This document shows positions 8,404 to 16,788 of a stretch of DNA of 64,000 nt, in pieces. Numbering within the stretch: the stretch's first letter is position 1; each line of letters starts with the position of its first letter. The translations under genes and the position numbers were made by a program. The notes beneath the pieces are model-generated. The model worked only from the letters and a program-made list of their open reading frames with translations, ran no database searches and was not told the DNA's origin. Source of the stretch: Streptomyces thermolilacinus SPC6 (GTDB lineage Bacteria; Actinomycetota; Actinomycetes; Streptomycetales; Streptomycetaceae); NCBI RefSeq assembly GCF_000478605.2, contig NZ_ASHX02000001.1, forward strand, positions 4,913,001 through 4,977,000. The letters are read 5' to 3'.

Positions 8404-8420
8404 ATACCCCCTAGGGGTAT
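8404..8420 (-). promoter_or_regulatory. CsoR-like copper operator
   Basis: ATACCCC CTA GGGGTAT is a palindrome with 7-bp arms of the TACCC...GGGTA type bound by CsoR-family repressors in streptomycetes. It sits just upstream of the His-rich DUF4396 gene, where a promoter would be. Confidence 0.65.
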
Positions 8421-8444
8421 TCCTCAAGCGTCGGGGCCGCCACG

Positions 8445-9347
8445 TCACCTCGGTGGCGGCACCCGCAGGGACTTCAGCCGCGCCACGTCCTCGGCGTGCT
8501 TCTCCTTGCCGCCCGGCGTCTCGATGACCAGCGGCACGCCCTCCGTGGCCGGGTGGCGCATCAGCTCGCGGAACGGCTCCTCGCCGATGTGGCCCGCGCC
8601 GATGTTGGCGTGCCGGTCCTTGTGCGCACCGGCCACGTCCTTGGAGTCGTTGGCGTGGATGAGCTTCAGCCGCCCCTCGCCGACCGTCTCCACCAGCAGG
8701 CCCAGCGTCTTGCGCACCCCGTCGACCTCGGCCAGGTCGTGGCCCGCGGCGAAGACGTGGCAGGTGTCGAGGCAGACGCCGAGCTTCGGATGGGCGTCCA
8801 GCGCCTCGAAGTACGGCCCGAGGTCCCAGGCCATGGAGCACAGCGACGAGCCCTGCCCGGCCGTGGACTCCAGCAGCAGGAACGGGTCGTCCTCGTGTGT
8901 CAGCTCGTCCAGCAGCGGCAGCATCCGCTCCCGTACCTGCGCGAGCGCCACCTCGCGCGGCCGCCCGCCGGTCGCCGAACCGGTGTGGACGACGACCCCC
9001 AGGGCGCCGATCGCGCGGGCCCGGCGCAGCGAGTGCCGCAGCGACTCGACGGACCGCTCGACGGTGGCCTCCGTGTGCGAGCCGAAGTTGATCAGGTACG
9101 GGGCGTGGACGTACGCCGGTATGCCCTCGGCGGCGCACCCCTCGCGGAACAGCTCGTCCTGAGCCGGGTTCCCGGCCGGGGTGGCCCAGCCGCGCGGGTT
9201 GGCGACGAAGACCTGGACGGCCTCGGCGCCGATCTCCCGGGCGAAGGCGAGACCGGTCCTGGCCAGGCCGCCCGCCACGGGGACATGGCCGCCGACGGGA
9301 CGGAGCGTCCCCCCGGCACGAGCGGGAGCGGAGGCTGGGGGGAGCAT
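8445..9347 (-). CDS. nfo: Deoxyribonuclease IV (AP endonuclease family 2)
   Basis: 300 residues, a TIM-barrel zinc enzyme that nicks DNA 5' of abasic sites in base excision repair. Metal-site motifs are visible: YVHAPYLINFGS, VVVHTGSATG, LLLESTAGQGSS, GVCLDTCHVFAAGHDL, HANDSKDVAGAHKDRHANIG and LVIETPGGKEK. The first 15 residues before GGTLRPVGGHVPVAGG look unlike the family, so the true start may be slightly inside. The gene starts 8 bases after the kinase stop and is probably co-transcribed with it. Confidence 0.88.
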   Translation of the reverse strand: MLPPASAPARAGGTLRPVGGHVPVAGGLARTGLAFAREIGAEAVQVFVANPRGWATPAGNPAQDELFREGCAAEGIPAYVHAPYLINFGSHTEATVERSVESLRHSLRRARAIGALGVVVHTGSATGGRPREVALAQVRERMLPLLDELTHEDDPFLLLESTAGQGSSLCSMAWDLGPYFEALDAHPKLGVCLDTCHVFAAGHDLAEVDGVRKTLGLLVETVGEGRLKLIHANDSKDVAGAHKDRHANIGAGHIGEEPFRELMRHPATEGVPLVIETPGGKEKHAEDVARLKSLRVPPPR

Positions 9348-9354
9348 GGTGTGA

Positions 9355-11415
9355 CTAGATTCCCTTGATCTTGATGGTGATCGTGGCGCCCTCGGGCGCG
9401 CTGTCGCCGCCGGGCACGGACTGGCCGCTGACGGTGTCCCCGAGGTACGGGAAGGACTTCTCGACCCGCACCTCGAAGCCCGCCGCCTTCAGCTCGCGCG
9501 TGGCGTCGTCGGTGCTCTTGCCGGTCACATCCGGTACGGCGGCCATGCGCGGCCCCTTGGAGAGCGTGAGCGTCACCGTGTCGCCCTCGGCCGCGCGGGT
9601 GCCCGCCGGGAGGGACTGGGCGGCGACCGAACCGGCCGGGTGCGGCGAGTGGACCCGCTCCTCGGCGACCTCCACGGTGAACCCGGCCTCCGTCAGCGTG
9701 TCGCGGGCATCCGTCAGCGGCCGGCCGACCGCGCCGGGCACCTCGATCGGGGCGCCCCTGCTGACGACCAGCGCCACGGCCGCGTCCGGCGACCGCTCGG
9801 TGCCGGCGGGCGGGTCGGTGCGGATGACCGAGCCCTTCGCGACCCCGGCGTCGAACTCCTCGGTCACGACCCCGGCCGCCAGGCCCGCCTCCCGCAGCCG
9901 CTCCTTCGCGGCGTCCAGCGGCTCGCCCTTCAGCTCGGGCACCTTCACGATCTTCGGGCCGCGCGAGATGACGAGGTCCACCGAGCCGTTGCCGCGGATA
10001 CGCTCACCGGGCGCCGGGTCGGTGCCCATGACCGTGCCCCGCTCGTACGCGCCGCTGAACTCCTCGCGCGTCCCGCCCACCTCCAGGCCCTCGTCCGCGA
10101 GCCGCCGCTCGGCCTCCGCGCGGGTCTTGCCGAGCACGCCCGTGGTGGGCACGCGGGTGAACTGCCCCGAGTTGATGTACCAGACCCCCGCGCCGACCCC
10201 GAGGACCAGCAGCACCGTCGTCAGGACCGCCACCAGGCCCCGGCGCGGACCGGAGGCCAGCGCCAGGACGCGACGGCCGCGTCCGCCCGTACCCGCTGGA
10301 CTTGTCGGGCGCTCGGGGCGCGTACCGGCCTCGGGCGGAAGCTCCAGCCGGCTCGTGCGCTCCACGTCCCCGGCCCCGCCCGCGGACCCGGCCACGAGCG
10401 CGGCCGCGTCCTCCCCGGTCCCGTCCCCGGCGCGGGCCGACACCGGGCGGGCGATGACGCTCGTCACATCGTCGGGTCCGACCGGCTCCGCGTCCGCCTC
10501 CGCGTCCCGCGCCGAAGCGTCCGTACGCCCCTCGCCCCGGGCGTCCGGCGGCACCAGGTCCAGCCGCGCGTCGTCCAGCGCGGCCCGCGTGGCGCGGGCA
10601 CGGGACAGCAGCGCCACGGCGTCGTGCGGGCGCGCCTCGGCGTCCCGCGCGGTGGCGACGGCCACCAGGGCGTCCAGCTCGGGCGCCAGGCCCGGGACGG
10701 CGGACGAGGGGGCCGGGACGTCGTTGTTCAGGTGCTGGTAGAGGACCTGGGCGGGCGTGTCGCCGCCGTGCGGCTTGCCGCCGGTCAGCATCTCGTACAG
10801 GACGACCCCGCACGCGTACACGTCGGTACGGGTGTCGGCGGTGCCGTGCTCGATCTGCTCGGGCGCCAGGTACGACACGGTGCCCAGGACCGAGCCGGTC
10901 GTGTTGGTGGCCGTGCCGACCGCGCGGACCAGGCCGAAGTCGGCGACCTTGACCCGGCCGTCGTCGCCGATCAGCACGTTCTCCGGCTTCATGTCCCGGT
11001 GGACGAACCCGGCCCGGTGCGCCGCCCCGAGCGCGGCCAGCACCGGCTCCAGCACGTCCAGCGCGGCGCGCGGGGACAGCGCCCCGCGCTCCCGCAGCAC
11101 GTCGCGCAGGGTGCACCCGGCGACGTACTCCATCGCCAGGTACACGTACGGCCCGTCCGTGCCCTGGTCGAAGACGCCGACCACATTGGGGTGCGAGAGC
11201 CGGGCCACGGACTTGGCCTCGCGGATGAACCGCTCCACGAAGGTCGTGTCGGTCGCCAGCGACGGGTGCATCACCTTCAGGGCGAGGTCCCGGTCGAGGC
11301 GGGTGTCCACCGCCCGGTAGACCGTGGCCATGCCGCCGACGGCGACGCGCGCGTCCACGCGGTAGCGGCCGTCGAGCAGCCTGCCGACGAGCGGGTCGTG
11401 AAGGGTCGTATCCAC
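9355..11415 (-). CDS. Ser/Thr protein kinase with four PASTA domains (PknL/PknB-like)
   Basis: 686 residues. Kinase domain at about 17-275 with Gly loop VAVGGMATVY, Lys47, HRDMKPEN (Asp141) and DFG (159-161). A Pro/Ala-rich linker follows, then one membrane segment at about 389-410 and four extracellular PASTA repeats (about 413-686, e.g. VPELKGEPLDAAKERLREAG). All catalytic residues are present. PASTA modules bind muropeptides or lipid II, so it likely senses wall growth and phosphorylates cytoplasmic targets. Its place between DAHP synthase and an Rv2175c homologue matches pknL in mycobacteria and corynebacteria. The start is GTG. Confidence 0.93.
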   Translation of the reverse strand: MDTTLHDPLVGRLLDGRYRVDARVAVGGMATVYRAVDTRLDRDLALKVMHPSLATDTTFVERFIREAKSVARLSHPNVVGVFDQGTDGPYVYLAMEYVAGCTLRDVLRERGALSPRAALDVLEPVLAALGAAHRAGFVHRDMKPENVLIGDDGRVKVADFGLVRAVGTATNTTGSVLGTVSYLAPEQIEHGTADTRTDVYACGVVLYEMLTGGKPHGGDTPAQVLYQHLNNDVPAPSSAVPGLAPELDALVAVATARDAEARPHDAVALLSRARATRAALDDARLDLVPPDARGEGRTDASARDAEADAEPVGPDDVTSVIARPVSARAGDGTGEDAAALVAGSAGGAGDVERTSRLELPPEAGTRPERPTSPAGTGGRGRRVLALASGPRRGLVAVLTTVLLVLGVGAGVWYINSGQFTRVPTTGVLGKTRAEAERRLADEGLEVGGTREEFSGAYERGTVMGTDPAPGERIRGNGSVDLVISRGPKIVKVPELKGEPLDAAKERLREAGLAAGVVTEEFDAGVAKGSVIRTDPPAGTERSPDAAVALVVSRGAPIEVPGAVGRPLTDARDTLTEAGFTVEVAEERVHSPHPAGSVAAQSLPAGTRAAEGDTVTLTLSKGPRMAAVPDVTGKSTDDATRELKAAGFEVRVEKSFPYLGDTVSGQSVPGGDSAPEGATITIKIKGI

Positions 11416-11535
11416 GCCCCGAGTCTACGAGCCCCGCCGGACCCGCCCCTCGGCCTGTACATGACCGGTTCCCCGGTGCAGCGAACTTGTGACAGGCGGG
11501 GAGACGGGCCGGTCGGGCGCCCTCCGGTGCCGGGG

Positions 11536-12330
11536 TCAGAACGCCGGGCGCTCCGGGTCGAGGGCGGCGCGGCCCTCGGCCGGGGACGAGGCGTGCGCGA
11601 AGTGGCGGCGCGGGATGCGCCCGGCCCGGTACGCGAGCCGCCCCGCCTCCACCGCGTGCCGCATCGCCTCCGCCATCAGCACCGGCTCCTGCGCCCGCGT
11701 CACGGCGGACGCCAGCATCACCGCCGCGCACCCCAGCTCCATCGCCAGCGCCGCGTCGGACGCCGTCCCCGCGCCCGCGTCCAGGATCACCGGCACGCGC
11801 GCGTGCTCCACGATCAGCTGGAAGTTGTGCGGGTTGCGGATGCCGAGGCCCGACCCGATGGGCGAGCCCAGCGGCATGATCGCCGCGCAGCCCACGTCCT
11901 CCAGCTTCCGCGCGAGGACCGGGTCGTCGTTCGTGTACGGCAGTACGGTGAAGCCGTCGTCCACCAGGGTCTCGGCGGCGTCCAGCAGCTCGACCGGGTC
12001 CGGCAGCAGCGTCCGCTCGTCCGCCACGACCTCCAGCTTCACCCAGTCCGTACCGAGCGCTTCGCGCGCGAGGCGGGCCGTCAGCACCGCCTCGCCCGCC
12101 GTGAAGCACCCGGCGGTGTTCGGCAGCACCTGGATGCCCAGCCGGTCCAGCACGGACAGCACCGAGCCGTGCACGGTCGGGTCGATCCGCCGCATCGCCA
12201 CGGTCGTCAGCTGCGTGCCGCTCGCCACGAGGGCCCGCTCCAGCACGTCGAGGCTCGGCGCCCCGCCCGTACCCATGATCAGCCGGGAGTCGAAGGAGGT
12301 CCCGGCGATGGTGAGACGGTCGTCGGCCAT
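11536..12330 (-). CDS. thiG: Thiazole synthase
   Basis: 264 residues. Forms the thiazole phosphate ring of thiamin from deoxyxylulose 5-phosphate, dehydroglycine and ThiS-thiocarboxylate. The Schiff-base Lys98 (DWVKLEV) and the phosphate-binding IMPLGSPIGSG loop are present. Starts 3 bases after thiS and is the last gene of a thiO-thiS-thiG unit behind a TPP riboswitch. Confidence 0.96.
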   Translation of the reverse strand: MADDRLTIAGTSFDSRLIMGTGGAPSLDVLERALVASGTQLTTVAMRRIDPTVHGSVLSVLDRLGIQVLPNTAGCFTAGEAVLTARLAREALGTDWVKLEVVADERTLLPDPVELLDAAETLVDDGFTVLPYTNDDPVLARKLEDVGCAAIMPLGSPIGSGLGIRNPHNFQLIVEHARVPVILDAGAGTASDAALAMELGCAAVMLASAVTRAQEPVLMAEAMRHAVEAGRLAYRAGRIPRRHFAHASSPAEGRAALDPERPAF

Positions 12331-12333
12331 GGC

Positions 12334-12558
12334 TCAGCCCCCCTGCACCGCGGTGAGGACCTCGACCCGGTCGCCGTCCGCGAGCACGGTGGACGCCCAC
12401 TCGCCGCGCGGCACGACCGTCTCGTTGACCGCCGCCGCCACCCCGGAGGGGGCCGTCGTCAGCGTGGCCACCAGCGCGTCCAGGGCGGCCGGGGCGGGGA
12501 GCTCGCGCGGCTCGCCGTTCACCGACACGGTGACGGCGGCGCGTACCTGGTTCGTCAT
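12334..12558 (-). CDS. thiS: Sulfur carrier protein ThiS
   Basis: 74 residues, a ubiquitin-like fold that ends in the required Gly-Gly (VQGG), which is adenylated and thiocarboxylated to deliver sulfur to ThiG. The ATG overlaps the thiO stop by 4 bases (ATGA), a mark of translational coupling. Confidence 0.95.
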   Translation of the reverse strand: MTNQVRAAVTVSVNGEPRELPAPAALDALVATLTTAPSGVAAAVNETVVPRGEWASTVLADGDRVEVLTAVQGG

Positions 12559-13706
12559 GACACTCCTACGGTGGCGAAACGGTCGGGGGTGAACGCGCGG
12601 GCGATCTCGGGCAGCTCCCCGGTCGTCAGCACGGCGGCCATCACGTCCCCGGTGACCGGGGTCAGCAGCACGCCGTTGCGGTAGTGGCCGGTCGCCAGGT
12701 GCAGCCCCGGCAGCGCGGTCGGGCCCAGCAGCGGCGCGTTGTCAGGCGAGCCGGGCCGCAGTCCGGCGCAGGTCTCGGTGAGCGGTAGCTCCGTGAGGCC
12801 CGGCACCAGCTCGTGGGCGTCCCGCAGCAGCTCGTACACCCCGCCCGCGGTGACCGTCGTGTCCCAGCCCATCTCCTCGCTCGTCGCGCCGATCACCAGC
12901 TCGCCGTTCTCGCGCGGCACCAGGTACACATGGCTGCCCCGGACGACCGCCCGCACCGACCGGGTCAGGAACGGCGCGTACGCCTCCGGCACCGCGAGCC
13001 GCACCACCTGGCCCTTCACCGGCCGCACCGGCGGCAGCACCTCCTCCGGTACGCCCCCGAGGCGGCCGCTCATGCTGCCCGCCGCCAGCACCACCTGGCC
13101 CGCGGCGACCTCCGTGCCGTCCGCGAGGACCGCGCCCGCGGCCCGGCCCCCCACGACCGACAGCCGCTCCGCCGCCGCGCGGTGGAACACCACCCCGGCC
13201 CGTTCGCAGGCCGCCACCAGCGCCGCCGACAGCCGCCGCGGATCGACCTGGTGGTCGCCGTCCACGCGCAGCCCGCCGCGCACACCGGGCGCCAGCATGG
13301 GCTCCAGGCGGCGGCACTCCCGGCCCGTCAGCCACTCCGAAGCGAGCCCGCACCGCAGGTGCAGCGCGTGCAGCTCCCGCAGATGGGCCCGGTCGTCCGC
13401 GTCCAGCGCCACCGCGAGCGTGCCGCTCGTGCGGAAGCCGACGTCCAGACCGGCCGCCTCCTCCAGCTCCGCGACGAAGCCCGGATAGCGCTCGGCCGAC
13501 GCCAGGTTGAGCCCGAGGAGCGTCTCCTCCCCGTAGTGCAGCTCCGTGACCGCGGCGAGCATGCCAGCCGCCACCCGGGCGGCGCCGCCGCCCGGCTCCG
13601 GGTCCGCCACGGCGGTGGGCAGCCCGCGCTGCGCCGCCCGCCAGGCCGTGACCAGGCCGATGATCCCGCCCCCGATGACGAGGACGTCCGACGTACTGCG
13701 TGACAT
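12555..13706 (-). CDS. thiO: Glycine oxidase ThiO
   Basis: 383 residues, FAD-dependent. Oxidises glycine to the imine used by ThiG in aerobic thiamin synthesis. The N-terminal dinucleotide fold (VLVIGGGIIGLVTAW) and C-terminal FAD motif (GHYRNGVLLTPVTGD) are seen. The frame is open upstream to 13895, but the ATG at 13706 directly precedes the FAD fold and follows GGAGGGG, which lies at the 3' edge of the TPP riboswitch. First gene of thiOSG. Confidence 0.94.
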   Translation of the reverse strand: MSRSTSDVLVIGGGIIGLVTAWRAAQRGLPTAVADPEPGGGAARVAAGMLAAVTELHYGEETLLGLNLASAERYPGFVAELEEAAGLDVGFRTSGTLAVALDADDRAHLRELHALHLRCGLASEWLTGRECRRLEPMLAPGVRGGLRVDGDHQVDPRRLSAALVAACERAGVVFHRAAAERLSVVGGRAAGAVLADGTEVAAGQVVLAAGSMSGRLGGVPEEVLPPVRPVKGQVVRLAVPEAYAPFLTRSVRAVVRGSHVYLVPRENGELVIGATSEEMGWDTTVTAGGVYELLRDAHELVPGLTELPLTETCAGLRPGSPDNAPLLGPTALPGLHLATGHYRNGVLLTPVTGDVMAAVLTTGELPEIARAFTPDRFATVGVS

Positions 13707-13718
13707 GGGCGTCCAGCC

Positions 13719-13807
13719 CCTCCCTTCGCCGGCATGACCCGGATCAGGTTCGTACGGTCGGAGGCCGCCCAGCCTCCCTCTCAGCCCGGTGCGCCGGGCT
13801 CCCGCGA
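13719..13807 (-). promoter_or_regulatory. TPP riboswitch (THI element)
   Basis: The conserved strings of the THI box are present in order on the minus strand: GGGCTGAGAGGGAGGC, GAACCTGATCCGGGTCATGCC and GGCGAAGGGAG. It ends about 13 bases before thiO. The 3' strand runs into the thiO ribosome binding site, so control is probably by sequestering the site when TPP is bound; no separate terminator hairpin with a U-run is seen. Confidence 0.93.
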
Positions 13808-14056
13808 TGTTCTGGCGCGCCCAGACTAACCCCACCCTTGAAACACCGGTAAGGCCGAACCGGTTGCCGGACCCACCCTCCCGGCCTGCCCGCACCTGGA
13901 GCGGGCCGCCGTGGCGCGGCTGCCGGACGGCTCGCCGGACGGCCGGGACGCCGCACCGGGACCGCTCGCCGGGGTGCCTTGACGCCGCTGCCGGACGGCC
14001 GGGACGCCGCTGTCGGGCGGATGTCCGACGGTGTGGCGGCTGCGTAAGGTGAGGGC

Positions 14057-15328
14057 GTGAGCGAGCAGCAGCACCAGGAACAGCCGCGCGAGGAACAGCA
14101 GCCCCACGCGCGCGAGGACGCCCCGGCGGACGCGCGGCGCGTGGTCGTCGTCGGCGCCGGGATGGCCGGGGTCCAGACCGCCGTCGCCCTGCGGGAACAG
14201 GGGTTCAGCGGGCAGCTGCTGCTCCTGGGCGCCGAGCCGCACCAGCCGTACGACAGGCCGCCGCTGTCCAAGGCATACCTGCTCGGCAACGCCGAGGGCT
14301 CCGCGTTCGAGGTGGACTTCGAGGCGCTCGGCGTCGAACTGCGGCTCGGCGTCGAGGTGACCGGGCTGCGCCCCGGCGACCACGAGGTGGACACGGAGGC
14401 AGGCCCCGTCCCGTACGACGTTCTGGTCGTCGCGACCGGCGCGGTCCCGCTGGAGCTGCCCGGCGCGGAGGGCGTTCACGGCGTCCACCTGCTGCGCACC
14501 CTGGACGACGCCGAGCGCCTGCGCCCGGTCCTCGCCGGGAAGCACGACGTGGTCGTCGTCGGCGCGGGCTGGATCGGCGCCGAGTTCGCCACGGCCGCCC
14601 GGGAGGCCGGGTGCGCGGTCACCGTCGTGGAAGCCGCCGCACGGCCGCTCGCCGGGGCGCTGCCCGCCGAGGCCGCCGAACCGATGGCCGCCTGGTACGA
14701 GGAGAGCGGCGCCCAACTGCTGCTCCACGCGCGCGTGGAGCGGGTCGATCCCGGTCAGGTCGTCCTCGCCGACGGGCGGGTCCTGCCCGCCGGGGCGGTC
14801 GTCGTCGGCATCGGCGCCCGGCCCGCCACCGGCTGGCTGCGCGGCTCCGGGGTGGCGCTCGGCCCGGACGGCGCGGTCGTGGCCGACGACCACCTGCGCA
14901 CCTCCGTGCCGGACGTGTACGCGGTCGGCGACTGCGCCTCGTTCCCCTCGGCGCGCTACGGGACGCGGCTGCACGTCCACCACTGGGACAACGCCCTTCA
15001 GGGACCCCGTACGGTCGCCGCCGCCGTGCTGGGCGCGGAGCCCCGGCCGTACGACCCGGTGCCGTACTTCTGGTCCGAGCAGTTCGGCCGGTTCGTCCAG
15101 TACGCGGGCCACCACGCCTCCGCCGACGAGGCCGTCTGGCGCGGTGACCCGGCCGACCCCGCCTGGGCGCTCGTGTGGCTGCGGGACGGCGCCCTGGTTG
15201 CGGTGCTCGCCGTGGGGCGGCCGCGCGACCTGGCGCAGGGAAGGCGGCTCATCGAGGCCGGTACGCCGGTCGATCCCGCGCTGGTCGCGGACCCGGACGT
15301 GCCGCTGAAGTCGGCGGTACGCGCCTGA
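14057..15328 (+). CDS. FAD-dependent NAD(P)/ferredoxin-type reductase
   Basis: 423 residues with two dinucleotide-binding folds, FAD at RVVVVGAGMAGVQTA (about 27) and NAD(P) at DVVVVGAGWIGAEFA, plus the second FAD motif VPDVYAVGDCAS. The family is the ferredoxin/rubredoxin/putidaredoxin reductases that feed electrons to oxygenases or P450s. The first 26 residues are a Gln/Glu-rich tail not needed for the fold. The partner is not encoded nearby. GTG start. Divergent from thiO. Confidence 0.85.
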   Translation: MSEQQHQEQPREEQQPHAREDAPADARRVVVVGAGMAGVQTAVALREQGFSGQLLLLGAEPHQPYDRPPLSKAYLLGNAEGSAFEVDFEALGVELRLGVEVTGLRPGDHEVDTEAGPVPYDVLVVATGAVPLELPGAEGVHGVHLLRTLDDAERLRPVLAGKHDVVVVGAGWIGAEFATAAREAGCAVTVVEAAARPLAGALPAEAAEPMAAWYEESGAQLLLHARVERVDPGQVVLADGRVLPAGAVVVGIGARPATGWLRGSGVALGPDGAVVADDHLRTSVPDVYAVGDCASFPSARYGTRLHVHHWDNALQGPRTVAAAVLGAEPRPYDPVPYFWSEQFGRFVQYAGHHASADEAVWRGDPADPAWALVWLRDGALVAVLAVGRPRDLAQGRRLIEAGTPVDPALVADPDVPLKSAVRA

Positions 15329-15433
15329 CACCTGACGCCCGACGGCCGGGCGGCGGGGGTCCGGCGACACGGGCCGTGGCCCGGACGGCGGGCCCGGCTA
15401 CCCACTGTCAGCGCGGGATGGCACGCTTGTCGT

Positions 15434-15799
15434 GTGACCGAGATTGACACGAAGATCGACGAGCTCGTCCCCGCCTGGCTGTACCTCCCTGACATCGCCG
15501 AGCTGCTCGGCGTGGAAGTGACGCGGGTGCGGCAGCTCGTCAAGGAGGGCCAGCTGATCGCCGTGCGCCGCGGTGAGAACCGCGCGCTCCAGGTGCCCGC
15601 CGCCTTCATCAAGGACGGCAAGGTCGTCAAGGGCCTCTCCGGCACCCTGACCCTGCTCAGGGACGACGGCTTCACCGACGAGGAGATGCTGGAGTGGCTC
15701 TTCACGCCGGACCCGTCCCTGCCGGGCACGCCCGCGCAGGCCCTGGCGGAGAATCGCGGCACGGAGGTGAAGCGCCGCGCCCAGGCGCTCGCCGTCTGA
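15434..15799 (+). CDS. Rv2175c-family DNA-binding protein
   Basis: 121 residues. A winged-helix/HTH-like region at about 15-65 (LPDIAELLGVEVTRVRQLVK) is followed by a C-terminal helical part with FTDEEMLEWLF. In Mycobacterium tuberculosis Rv2175c binds DNA and is phosphorylated on an N-terminal Thr by the adjacent kinase PknL. Here the N-terminus (VTEIDTKIDE) also has Thr residues, and a PASTA kinase is encoded 4 kb away, so the same link is plausible. GTG start. Confidence 0.85.
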   Translation: MTEIDTKIDELVPAWLYLPDIAELLGVEVTRVRQLVKEGQLIAVRRGENRALQVPAAFIKDGKVVKGLSGTLTLLRDDGFTDEEMLEWLFTPDPSLPGTPAQALAENRGTEVKRRAQALAV

Positions 15800-15858
15800 G
15801 CCGACACGCCCGACAAGCCGACAAGCGACAAGCCGACACGAACGCCGCACGACACGGG

Positions 15859-15900
15859 CGGTGCGCGGCCGGAGCCCTCTCAGGCCCCGGCCGCGCACCG
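15859..15900 (+). terminator. Terminator-like hairpin between the Rv2175c homologue and thiE
   Basis: A 14-bp perfect stem (CGGTGCGCGGCCGG and complement at 15887-15900) with further GCC/GGC pairing inside. It sits only 30 bases before the thiE start, leaving little room for a separate thiE promoter downstream. Confidence 0.65.
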
Positions 15901-15929
15901 CCGCCGCACCGAACCGGGGGGATCACCTC

Positions 15930-16607
15930 ATGTCCACCAGCGCCGCCGCGAGCCTGTCCGACGCGAGGCTGTACCTGTGCACGGACGCCCGCAAGCGCCA
16001 GGGAGACCTCCCGGAGTTCCTCGACGCGGTCCTCGCCGCCGGGGTGGACATCGTGCAGCTGCGCGACAAGGGCATGGAGGCCGGTGAGGAGCTGGAGCAC
16101 CTCGCCGTGTTCGCCGACGCCTGCCGCCGCCACGGAAAGCTGCTCGCCGTGAACGACCGGGCCGACGTGGCGCACGCCGCCAGATCCCAGGTGCTGCACC
16201 TCGGCCAGGGGGACCTGCCCGTCCCCGCCGCCCGCGCCATCCTCGGCGACGGGGTGCTGATCGGCCGGTCCACGCACGCGGAGGCGGAGGTGGACGCGGC
16301 CGCCGCCGAGGTGGGCGTGGACTACTTCTGCACGGGCCCCTGCTGGCCCACGCCCACCAAGCCGGGCCGGTACGCGCCGGGCCTCGGCCTCGTGCGGTAC
16401 GCGGCCTCCCTCGCCCAGGAGCGGCCCTGGTTCGCGATCGGCGGCATCGACGCGGGCAACCTCGACGAGGTGCTGGACGCGGGCGCCCGCAGGGTCGTCG
16501 TCGTCCGCGCCATCACGGAGGCGGACGACCCCGCCGCCGCGACGGCCGGCCTGGCCCGCCGCATACGTGAGCGGGCCGCCGCCGACGCCCCCGTGACCGT
16601 CGGCTGA
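15930..16607 (+). CDS. thiE: Thiamine-phosphate synthase
   Basis: 225 residues, TIM barrel that joins HMP-pyrophosphate to thiazole phosphate to make thiamin phosphate. Motifs VQLRDKG, NDRADVAHA, LHLGQGD, CTGPCWPTPTK and AIGGIDAGN are typical. The ATG follows a GGGGGGAT ribosome binding site. It lies apart from thiOSG and on the other strand; no TPP riboswitch is seen before it. Confidence 0.94.
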   Translation: MSTSAAASLSDARLYLCTDARKRQGDLPEFLDAVLAAGVDIVQLRDKGMEAGEELEHLAVFADACRRHGKLLAVNDRADVAHAARSQVLHLGQGDLPVPAARAILGDGVLIGRSTHAEAEVDAAAAEVGVDYFCTGPCWPTPTKPGRYAPGLGLVRYAASLAQERPWFAIGGIDAGNLDEVLDAGARRVVVVRAITEADDPAAATAGLARRIRERAAADAPVTVG

Positions 16608-16752
16608 TCCGTCCCACCCGCGAGAAGACCACGTACCGGCCCCACTCGTCCGCATACTGGGACGAATACCGGGGCGAACAGGCATATCGCCCCCACCCCT
16701 GTCCGCCCATCGGACAAGATTCCGGCAAAAGGCCCGAAAGGTGCTGCTCCGG

Positions 16753-16782
16753 TTGGGTGAGGCATCTCCGGATGGCTAACCT
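16753..16782 (+). promoter_or_regulatory. Probable promoter of metF, leaderless
   Basis: TTGGGT (16753-16758) and TAACCT (16777-16782) are spaced 18 bp. The -10 ends six bases before the metF ATG, and no ribosome binding site is present in between, so the transcript should start at the ATG. Confidence 0.6.
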
Positions 16783-16788
16783 GCCCGT

